Origin: Bacteroides sp.
GTDB taxonomy: Bacteria; Bacteroidota; Bacteroidia; Bacteroidales; Bacteroidaceae
NCBI GenBank assembly: GCA_021202275.1
Contig: JAJQDI010000028.1
Coordinates: 173,771 to 237,770 of the forward strand
Reading direction: 5' to 3'
DNA length: 64,000 nt
The notes beneath the pieces are model-generated. The model was not told the DNA's origin and did no database searches. It worked only from the letters and a program-made list of their open reading frames with translations. Position 1 is the first letter of the stretch; every line of letters begins with the position of its first letter. A program made the translations under genes and the position numbers. This document shows positions 53,992-62,873 of the stretch, piece by piece.

Positions 53992-54844
53992 ATGAAAAAA
54001 AATCATTTCTACTTTATATATGGATACTGCCTTATGCTGTTTTGTTTGCACAAAAAGAACAGCCTTTAGAGCCCGCTATTCTGGAATGTAAATATGTCTT
54101 TATGATGCATACAGACACAATCACCAGATCCAGGATTGTGCAGGATACAGTGCTGCAAAGAGTCGGAGAAAACATGAGCCAATTTGTTAATTGTTACTCT
54201 TTTACCTACGATACTCTGGGAGCTTCTACTCATGATAACACAGAAAAATTACTTGCAATGATACATAATGGGGGATTCAGGCATTCCATACGAAGTAATG
54301 TCAATGAATACATTTATAAGAATTATCCGTCCGGTAAAACAACCACTATGTCTCAGGAATTTATTGTCGGATTCTATTTTGAAGAAGAATATCAACCTCA
54401 GAACTGGATATTACTGCCAGACTCTACCAGACAGATTCTTAACCGGGAGTGCTTGCTGGCCACGTGTGATTTCAGAAACCGCATCTACTTCGCCTGGTAC
54501 TGCCCGGAAATCCCTATCAGTGACGGTCCCTGGAAATTCTTTGGGCTTCCGGGAATGATCCTCGAACTCTATGATGCAAACAAAGATTATCACTTTCTGG
54601 CCTTTCAGATAGAGACGGAAAATCTGACTCCCGTTACATTATACAATTTTGATGAAGAAGAATATATAAAAACAGACAGGAAGACTTATATAAATACACA
54701 ATACAAACGTCGCTCGGGTGTGGCAACTGAAGAAATCCCGCTGCTACGGAATTTATATTGGAAGGGACGTAAAAAAATCTTACTTCATTATCTCCCAAGC
54801 GTCTTCTATACGATTTTATGGAAAGGGACTATACAGAAAAATAA
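53992..54844 (+). pseudogene. GLPGLI family protein, frameshifted at both ends (paralogue A)
   Basis: The readable middle (from about 54042) includes KEQPLEPAILECKYVF and SDGPWKFFGLPGMILELYDA. The ATG at 53992 is followed by eight A residues; a ninth would join it in frame to a normal signal peptide (SFLLYIWILPYAVLFAQ). Near 54803-54810 another single-base loss moves the end out of frame; corrected, it ends RLLYDFMERDYTEK at TAA 54842-54844 and is 284 residues long, like its intact paralogue B directly after it. Two lesions suggest decay, or read errors. Confidence 0.78.
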
Positions 54845-54859
54845 CATCAATGAGTTGAT

Positions 54860-55702
54860 ATGAAAAAAAGATTGCTTCTCTTCTATTTATGGATATTTCC
54901 TGTTGTAGCATACGCCCAGAAGGAGCTGCCATTGGAACCAGCTATTCTGGAATGTAAATATGTCTTTGTGATGCATACAGACACAATCACCAGATCCAGG
55001 ATTGTGCAGGATACAGTGCTGCAAAGAGTCGGAGAAAACATCAGTCAGTTTGTTAATTGTTATACTTTTTACTACGATACCCTATGTGCTTCTCCTATCG
55101 ACTATTCGAAAGAAATCCTTGCAATGATACATAATGTAAGATTCAGGAATACCATACGAAGCAATGTCAATGAATATATTTATAAGAATTATCCTCCCGG
55201 CAAAATAACTACAATGTCTCAGGAGTTTATTGCCGGATTCTATTTTGAGGAAGAATATCAACCCCAATCCTGGATATTGCTACCAGATTCTACCAGACAG
55301 ATTCTCAACCGGGAGTGCTTGCTGGCCACGTGTGATTTCAGAAACCGTACCTATTTTGCCTGGTATTGCCCGGAAATTCCTATCAGTGACGGCCCCTGGA
55401 AATTCTTTGGACTTCCCGGCATGATCCTCGAACTCTATGATACAAACAAAGATTATCATTTTTTGGCTTTTCAGATAGAGACGGAAAATCTGACTCCCGT
55501 TACATTATACAATTTTGATGAAGAAGAATATATACAAACAGACAGGAAGACTTATATAAATACACAATATAAACTTCGTTCGGGGGTGGCACCCGAAGAA
55601 ATCCCGCTGCTACAGGATGTATATTGGGAAGGACGTAAAAGAACCTTCCTTCAAAAAAAACCAAAACGCCTTCTATACGATTTTATGGAAAGAGACTATT
55701 AA
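54860..55702 (+). CDS. GLPGLI family exported protein (paralogue B)
   Basis: A 280-residue intact protein, nearly identical over long stretches to the preceding copy (shared ECKYVF-MHTDTITRSRIVQDTVLQRVGEN region, DKETYINTQYK-like segment), so a recent tandem duplication. Signal peptide MKKRLLLFYLWIFPVVAYAQ; motif SDGPWKFFGLPGMILELYDT at about 190-209; ends RLLYDFMERDY. It begins 15 bp after paralogue A's corrected stop and 21 bp before the barrel gene. Function unknown; position supports a role with the barrel and the peptide. Confidence 0.87.
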   Translation: MKKRLLLFYLWIFPVVAYAQKELPLEPAILECKYVFVMHTDTITRSRIVQDTVLQRVGENISQFVNCYTFYYDTLCASPIDYSKEILAMIHNVRFRNTIRSNVNEYIYKNYPPGKITTMSQEFIAGFYFEEEYQPQSWILLPDSTRQILNRECLLATCDFRNRTYFAWYCPEIPISDGPWKFFGLPGMILELYDTNKDYHFLAFQIETENLTPVTLYNFDEEEYIQTDRKTYINTQYKLRSGVAPEEIPLLQDVYWEGRKRTFLQKKPKRLLYDFMERDY

Positions 55703-55723
55703 ACCCTGTTGACTGTACGGTGT

Positions 55724-58334
55724 ATGCATACTTACAACTTGTTTTTCATTGTTATATTAATTTGTATTCCATCATTATATGCGCAGGAGATTACTTTTTC
55801 GGGAGAGGTATTAGATGACAAAACTTTAGAACCGATACCCAATGTCATGGTCACTGTAAGACCCTCCGGAGGAAACCGTATTATCAAATATACACAGACC
55901 TCTGCTGATGGGAAATTTCGCCTGACTTTCCCCCAATTTCCGGAGGAGCATATACTCCATGTCTCTATTCTGGGATATGCGCCTCAATCTGTGGCACTGC
56001 TCAGACAACAAACCGTTTACAACATCCGGCTGCAGGAACAGGTGACTGCCCTGAAAGAAGTGGTGATCAAAGCTCCCAGTATACACGAGAAAGGCGATAC
56101 CATTCAGTACATGGTATCACGGTTCGCAGACGTGCAGGATCGCTCCCTGGCAGATGTGTTGAAAAAAATGCCCGGTATAGAAGTAGAAAAAAGTGGTGCC
56201 ATAAAATACAACGGTGTTTCCATTAATAAATTTTACATTGAAGGACATGATATGCTGGGAGGTCAGTATGGACTGGCCACCAATAACATTCAGCAAAAAG
56301 ATGTGGGAAGTGTAGAAGTTCTCCAGAACCATCAGCCTATCAAAGCCCTGGAAGATCTCTCTTTCTCGCAGAATCCGGCCATCAACATCCGGTTGAAAGA
56401 AGACGCCAGATCCCGCTGGACCGGAACTGCGAAACTGGGATTAGGTGCTTCTCCTCTATTATGGAACGTAGAATCTTCCGTGATGCGTTTTGCCGCTAAA
56501 AAAACAAAGTCTGAGTATATACAAGACCAATAACATCGGTCTGGAAGTAACACGGGAAGCACGTAATCTGAATATGGCAGATATCATGAACTCCATAGCC
56601 AATAATTATCAATTTCCAACCTATGTACAGGTAAACCCCAGTGGCCTGACAGATATAGAAGACAGATTGCGTTTCAACAAATCTCACCTGGTCAGTACCA
56701 ATAATTTATGGTCACTGGGCAGAAACTGGGATCTTACCCATAAAATATCATATACCCATAACCGGCTAACATCGGATAACAGTTCCCGAACCACCTATTT
56801 TCTGGAAGATTCTACATTGGTAATAAATGAAAGTCAACATGCGCTGACCAGACAAAATTATCTGTCTACAGAGGTAAATCTGACTGCGAACACTGCGGTA
56901 TTTTATTTCAAGAACAGACTCCAGTTGGATATGAGATGGAATGACATAGATATGTCTACTACGGGTAGCTATCCGAACGAACAGAAAGCCTACACTCCTT
57001 ATTACAAATTGAGCAATGACCTGGAGATCCTGAAAAGAAACGGTCGAAAAGCCTGGGTGATCAACTCCTATAATTTGTTCCTCGCCACTCCTCCGGAACT
57101 CACTGTACAAGGAAAAGGAGATCAGATTGCGCAACAAAACATAGATGCGAAAGCATTTTTCACTCATACCAACAGTTCTTATTCGATGGGATTGGGGGCA
57201 TTCAGCTTATCTTTGAAGGGAGGGCTTTCAGGAGTTGTGCGTAGCCTCAATACCGATCTGACCGGACTGCCGGACTCATTAGGCATTCTTTCCAATGACC
57301 TGACGCTTCAATTCCTGAACATATATTTGAACACTACGCTGGAGTTCAACAAAAAAGGATGGAGGATCAAAGCTGATGCTCCGCTTTCTTCTGTTTCTTA
57401 TCGTTATAAAAACATTGCAGAATCTGATATTACCCATTTCACCAGATTGCAGTTCTCTCCCCAACTCTATACGGAATATAAATTTACTACCCGATTTACC
57501 ACTTCTTTAACGGCTCAGATCGCTCAACGTCCGGTGGAAGAACAACATTTTTATTCCGGATGGATACTAAACAACTACCGTACATTATCTCAGGGAATCC
57601 TAACTAAAGACAGGGGAAACAGCAAACTATTATTCCTTCATTTCTCCTATAAAAACCCATTACAGGTATTTTTTTCTAATTTCTACATCAGCAGAGACTG
57701 GCAATACTCTCCGCTGATCTCAAACCGAAGTTTCACAGAAGAATATGTGTTGAATTCTTATTTATCTTACAACAATCGTTCGTCTGATTGGAGATTTGCA
57801 GGCAACATCAGTAAAGGCATAGAGGCTCTGAAAGGCACAGTGACTTTGCGCGGCTCTTATTCTTTATCAGAAGCAAAAATGATACAAGATCATACAGTCA
57901 CTGATTACAATCAGGGAATGTGGAGCCTTTCCGCACAGATAAATTCAAGAATAGCCCCCTGGTTCAACCTATCTTATCACCTGAACTACAGGCAAAATAG
58001 CTTGACGCTCAAAGACACAGATACTCATTCTTCCAATAAAATGGTCTCTGAGTCTCTTACCTGTAATTTCACTCCTTCTAAAAGCATTATCATTCGTCTG
58101 ACGGGAGATCATTATTACAATAAACTGGATAAAAACCCTTCGAAGAATCTTTTCCTGGCCGATACGGAATTTATCTATACTTTTCGGAAAGGCTGGGAGA
58201 CAAATCTGTCTGTAACCAATATATTCAACCAAAAGACATATTCCTATACCCAATACAATGGGCTGACATCTTTTCACAGAGAATATAAAATACGCCCGCG
58301 AAATGTATTAGCCAGCTTGTTATTCAGGTTTTAA
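55724..58334 (+). pseudogene. Carboxypeptidase-regulatory/TonB-type barrel protein, split by an A7 frameshift
   Basis: ATG 55724 starts a signal peptide (MHTYNLFFIVILICIPSLYA) and an Ig-like CarboxypepD_reg domain (ITFSGEVLDDKTLEPIPNV), then a plug-like segment (LADVLKKMPGIEVEKSGAIK). The frame ends at 56533, but from the A7 tract at about 56499-56505 the next frame continues QSLSIYKTNNIGLEV into a long barrel ending in Phe (RNVLASLLFRF). Deleting one A gives one 869-residue protein. No TonB box is evident, as usual for the group that travels with GLPGLI proteins. Possibly the outer-membrane partner for peptide release or recognition. Confidence 0.82.
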
Positions 58335-58449
58335 AGAGCCTTCATTTCTTATTATATGAGAGAATCAGGAGGGGTTATCCCGGATTTTCACAGCGACAAG
58401 ACAATTTACAACAGATAAGGCCATCCCCTTCCACAAAAGCAGAAACAAG

Positions 58450-60016
58450 ATGAAAAGAAAAGACAACACATTCATAGCTTTCTTATCTTATTTAGGAGTT
58501 AAACATACCACACAGTTTACCAATAAGCTATATAATGAGCATCCGGAGAAAAACAGTCTGTTCGGCCTATCAAAGATGTTAAATGAATATCATATTACCA
58601 ATCGGGCTATAAAGATTGAAAATACTCCGCAGAATATAACAAGCCTACCTACTCCCTTTGTCGCCTATCTGGGATCTGAATTTGCAGTGGTCTGTCAAAC
58701 TTCAACTGATAACATCCAGTATATCCGGAAGAATAAAAAGATCAGTCAATCTCCCGATCAGTTCTGTTCCATGTGGTCAGGTATTGTGCTGATGGCAGAA
58801 CCGGACGAAAATTCGATAGAGCCAGACTATACATCACATCGTCAAAAAGAGTTTATTGACATAGGTAAGAAGGTAATTTTTATTTCTTCGCTATTGTTCC
58901 TGTCTTTCACTCTTTTAATCCGGAACAAGGAATGGACACGTTCCATCACTTATTGGGCTCAACTACTGATGAATATGACAGGAGTATATATCTCCTGGTT
59001 ACTTGTGTTGAAACAAATCCATATCCATGATCCACAGGGAGACAGACTTTGTTCTGTCTTTGGGCAAAAAGGTTGCAACGAGATCGTAGATCTGGATGTA
59101 GCCAAACCTGGTGGGATTGTTGGCTGGAGTGAGATCGGATTGGGTTACTTTGTCACGAATCTGCTGGTGAGTCTCTGTTTCCCTTCTCTGATCCCTTACA
59201 CAGTTGTGCTGAATTATTTCTGCCTGCCTTATACTTTCTGGAGTATATGGTATCAAAAATATAAGGCCCGACAATGGTGTGTGCTTTGCCTCATCATCCA
59301 GATGTTACTGTGGGGATTGTTTTTTTGTAAATCTACATTTGTATCAGCCAACATTTCCGGCATGGAATATACCGGATGGTCTGATTATATGTCTGCTCTA
59401 TCTGATTATCATCCTGTTTATCAACCGATCTACAGACATAATAGGCGAAAGCAGCAAGGCATCACAGACGACGTATGAACTGAATCATATCAAATCCGAT
59501 AAAGAGGTTTTTTTCTTTCTGTTGAAAAAACAACCTTTTTATAACATCAAAAGAGAGACTTCTGTCATCCGGTTTGGTAACCCGGAAGGTAAAATTATGA
59601 TTACCATTCTTTCCAACCCCCACTGCAAGGCTTGTGCCGAGTTACATAAAAATGTGAAGAAAATAGTAAATACCTTAGATAACGTTTGTATCCAATATAT
59701 TTTCACTTCCTTCAACCAGGATCTGGTTATCAGTAATCTTTTTCTGATAGGAAGTTACATGAATAGTTCTCAGACAGACGCACACACTCTTTTTTCTAAA
59801 TGGTTCGGAGAAGATGTACAAGGCAAAAAAAGATTATTAAAGAACAACCCAATAAACCTGAAAGATCAAAAGATCTTAGAGGAGTTTACAACTCATCAAA
59901 AATGGGTACAGGAATCCGGAATTACCTCTACACCTACTGTTCTGATCAATGGATATAAATTGCCCTCCATATATACTATAGAAGAAATAGATCCTTTTTT
60001 TGCTGTTTCCAACTAA
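58450..60016 (+). pseudogene. C39-like / VKOR / thioredoxin fusion, split by a T7 frameshift
   Basis: Corrected length 521 residues. N-terminal part (1-120) has the size and pattern of a C39 peptidase-like domain without a catalytic Cys at the expected place. Helices follow, then a VKOR domain with loop cysteines CSVFGQKGC (201, 209) and active CVLC (277-280), then a thioredoxin-like domain with CKAC (about 392-395) and cis-Pro segment TSTPTVLING. Frames split at T7 (59320-59326): removing one T joins WGLFF to VNLHLYQPTF and a last membrane helix. VKOR re-oxidises a thioredoxin-like oxidant using quinone, so this is a self-contained disulfide-forming protein. Confidence 0.85.
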
Positions 60017-60208
60017 AGAATGAAAGACTTTCTATGTATCTTCTGAAACAAATAAAAAAAAGCTAAACTATGCCGTGGCTTATTTTCGGTTTTTATCTCA
60101 AATTCATTATACAACACTTATAGGTTTGTAACAACTGCATATCAGTCTGTGTGCCTTTTACACAGATAAACAAAAAATAAAGAAATTGAAAAACTTACCC
60201 TATATGGT

Positions 60209-60429
60209 ATGTATAACATGAAGCAATTGAACGACAGAAGTTTGTCAGAACTTCAAGCTATTAGCCTGCCAAAAAGCTACAGAGCAATAAAAAACCAGTC
60301 AAAGCGGAACCTGTAAAAGAAGAAACTCCCATCGTATTGGAAGCGATGGCAGATGATCTTATTCCTATGGAGGATCTGCTTTCTGAAAAAATAGAACTCC
60401 AACGGAATTACTGGTATCTTTTGCTATAG
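60209..60429 (+). pseudogene. Decayed fragment of a second rho gene
   Basis: Starts MYNMKQLNDRSLSELQAI, almost the Rho N terminus encoded at 9253. After a break, another frame reads EPVKEETPIVLEAMADDLIP, then MEDLLSEKIEL, matching Rho residues about 200-230 (EPVKEEAPIVLEAIDDFVP). A further shift gives PTELL. So the N-terminal block and one later block remain, joined by a deletion of about 150 codons with two frameshifts; the RNA-binding and ATPase parts are absent. Confidence 0.75.
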
Positions 60430-60594
60430 ATAATTGTAGTTCGTCAAGTCAGTCCGGTTCTTCTGGTTTATATGATTTAAATATCTTATTCTTATCCTGT
60501 AGCCACATAAGCAGCATGCTATTCTTCGCCTTGTACCACTAACAAAAGTTACTAAAGATGCCCTATAGAGATAGAAAATATGCACTTTATAAAT

Positions 60595-60627
60595 AAAAAA
60601 CCGAAGAGAACCTTTCTTCGGTTTTTT
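60595..60627. terminator. Strong terminator, usable in both directions
   Basis: Perfect 13-bp stem AAAAAACCGAAGA / TCTTCGGTTTTTT with a 7-nt loop. It follows the rho fragment and lies about 280 bp beyond the asnB stop. 60628-60908 shows no supported gene. Confidence 0.8.
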
Positions 60628-60908
60628 ATGGTTTATCTTATTATCTTTCAGCATAGCATATCCTGCTGACTGTTGTGCAGGCCATGCTGATTTTCGTTTG
60701 ATTTTGTAGACTGTTGATGCCTGAAATCATTTACCAGACCCGAAACAGGTTTTCCTGTAGCAACATACACTTCGTATCTCTTTGCAGGAGATCAGATCAT
60801 CTGTATGGGAATCCCGGCCCTATACAAACTTTGGTAAAACAGGTTTTTATAATAAATCTGATGGCTCCCGGAGGATGTATAAATCCGATTATAAAAGGAG
60901 ATACTGAT

Positions 60909-62573
60909 TTATTGATAACTCTCTTCGTGCACATCTACCGCGCGGCCCGAGGGGTCGTTGAGGTTCTGAAAAGCCGTATCCCAGGCCAGAGCTTCCGCGG
61001 TGGAGCAGGCCACGCTGGGTACACTGGGCACGCTGCGTGCTGCACTTTCGCTGGGGAAGTGCTCTTCGAAGATGCTGCGGTAGTAATACTCTTCTTTGCT
61101 CATAGGGGTGTTGATCGGGAACCGCTGCGCTGCCTGTGCCATCTGTTCGTCGCTGACAGCAGCGGAGGTGATCTCTTTGAGGGTGTCTATCCAGTTGTAG
61201 CCCACACCGTCGCTGAACTGCTCTTTTTGTCGCCACGCTACGCTTTCGGGCAGCATATCGGCAAAGGCTTCGCGTACGATCTTTTTCTCGATCACCTTGC
61301 CCGGTGCCATCTTGGCGGCCGAATTCAGCCGCATGGCCACATCTAAGAACTCTTTGTCCAGGAACGGTACCCGGCCTTCCACTCCCCAGGCCGAGAGGCT
61401 TTTGTTGGCGCGCAGGCAGTCGTAGAGATAGAGCTTGCTGAGTTTGCGGAGGGTCTCTTCGTGGAAAGCCTCGGCCGTAGGAGCCTTGTGGAAATAGAGG
61501 TATCCGCCGAAGATCTCGTCGGCCCCTTCGCCGCTGAGCACCATCTTGATGCCCATAGACTTGATTACCCGGGCGATCAGGTACATCGGGGTCGAAGCCC
61601 GCACGGTGGTTACGTCGTAGGTCTCGATAAAGTAGATCACGTCCCGTATGGCATCCAGACCTTCCTGGATGGTATAGTTGATCTCGTGGTGCACGGTGCC
61701 GATGTAGTCGGCCACTTCTCTGGCTTTCGACAGGTCGGGCGCGTCTTTCAGGCCAATGGCAAAGGAGTGGAGCTGCGGCCACCAGGCATCACTGGCTCCG
61801 TCGGTCTCTATGCGCCTGGCCGCGTATTTCTTGGCGATGGCAGAGATCACACTGCTGTCGAGACCACCGCTGAGCAGTACACCGTAGGGCACGTCGCTCA
61901 TCAGCTGGCGCTGTACGGCCTGTTCCAGGGCTGCTTTCACATCGGCAACCTGCGCGTCGTTGTCTTTGACGGCCGCGTATTCCATCCAATCCCGTTGGTA
62001 CCAACGTTTCATCTCTCCCTCACGGCTCCAGTAGTAGTGACCGGGCAGGAAGGGTTCGTAGCTTTCGCAGAAACCTTCGAGGGCTTTGAGCTCGCTGCCC
62101 ACATAGATCTTTCCGTCGCTGTCTTTCCCGATATACAGCGGGATCACCCCGATGGGATCACGCGCGATCAGGAACTCGTCCCGTTCTTCGTCGTACAGGG
62201 CAAAGGCGAAGATGCCACTGATGTCTTCCAGGAAGTCGATCCCTTTGTCGCGGTAGAGCGGAAGGATCACTTCGCAGTCCGAACCGGTCTGAAACTCGTA
62301 TGTTCCGGCATACTGCGCGCGGATGTCCCGGTGGTTGTAGATCTCTCCGTTCACAGCCAGTACCTGCCTGCGGTCGGGCGAGAAGAGAGGCTGACCTCCG
62401 CTTTCGGGGTCAACGATAGAGAGGCGCTCGTGCGCCAGGATGGCAGTGCTGCCTACATAGATCCCGCTCCAGTCGGGTCCGCGGTGACGAATCTTCTGCG
62501 CCATTTTCAGCGCTTTCTGCCGGAGCTCTTTAGATTGCTCCTGTATGTTAAAAATACCTGCTATTCCACACAT
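60909..62573 (-). CDS. asnB: Asparagine synthase B (glutamine-hydrolysing)
   Basis: A 554-residue two-domain enzyme making asparagine from aspartate with glutamine as nitrogen donor. MCGIAGIF places the nucleophile Cys at residue 2 of the Ntn glutaminase; GNGEIYNH-type segment reads VNGEIYNHRDI (about 74). The synthase has PP-loop LLSGGLDSSVISAI (about 228-241) and SGEGADEIFGGYLYFH (about 343-358). Length fits E. coli AsnB. On the same strand as gltD, 300 bp apart, both being glutamine-amide users. Confidence 0.97.
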   Translation of the reverse strand: MCGIAGIFNIQEQSKELRQKALKMAQKIRHRGPDWSGIYVGSTAILAHERLSIVDPESGGQPLFSPDRRQVLAVNGEIYNHRDIRAQYAGTYEFQTGSDCEVILPLYRDKGIDFLEDISGIFAFALYDEERDEFLIARDPIGVIPLYIGKDSDGKIYVGSELKALEGFCESYEPFLPGHYYWSREGEMKRWYQRDWMEYAAVKDNDAQVADVKAALEQAVQRQLMSDVPYGVLLSGGLDSSVISAIAKKYAARRIETDGASDAWWPQLHSFAIGLKDAPDLSKAREVADYIGTVHHEINYTIQEGLDAIRDVIYFIETYDVTTVRASTPMYLIARVIKSMGIKMVLSGEGADEIFGGYLYFHKAPTAEAFHEETLRKLSKLYLYDCLRANKSLSAWGVEGRVPFLDKEFLDVAMRLNSAAKMAPGKVIEKKIVREAFADMLPESVAWRQKEQFSDGVGYNWIDTLKEITSAAVSDEQMAQAAQRFPINTPMSKEEYYYRSIFEEHFPSESAARSVPSVPSVACSTAEALAWDTAFQNLNDPSGRAVDVHEESYQ

Positions 62574-62579
62574 GATGAT

Positions 62580-62862
62580 ATTTACGATTTGACGATTGAC
62601 GATGTACGATTGGGAAATCTTTATTATTATAAGTATTCCATATTCCCGGTCGTAGGGTTATTTATCTCTGTTGGTTATGTCTGATTTTTTGATTCAAAAC
62701 ACTTAACGGTGTATATCATTCTTATTAATCAGGAAGATTATCTTACAGACTACAGGGAGCCGGGTGGCGTCGGATCCTATACGATTTGAAAAAATCAGAT
62801 ACTGAGATTGGCCTGGAAAGTAACTCCAATCGTCAGTCGTCAATTGTCAAATCGTAAATCTC
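62580..62862. repeat. Inverted repeats between asnB and gltD
   Basis: 62580-62617 (TTTACGATTTGACGATTGAC, then GATGTACGATTGGGAAAT) and 62828-62860 (AATCGTCAGTCGTCAATTGT, then CAAATCGTAAAT) are imperfect inverse copies, and they share GATGTACGATT with the amt-glnN repeats at 40130-40343. The 210 bp between them has no ORF that I support. Confidence 0.6.
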
Positions 62863-62873
62863 TTATCGCACCG

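Noticed and set aside
54042..54863. An intact GLPGLI gene starting at about 54042
   Set aside because: That reading starts at a non-ATG codon inside the signal peptide and ends in a C-terminal tail unlike its paralogue; the frameshifted longer gene explains both ends.
60714..62684. Long plus-strand frames over asnB
   Set aside because: Antisense shadows of the well-supported asparagine synthase gene.
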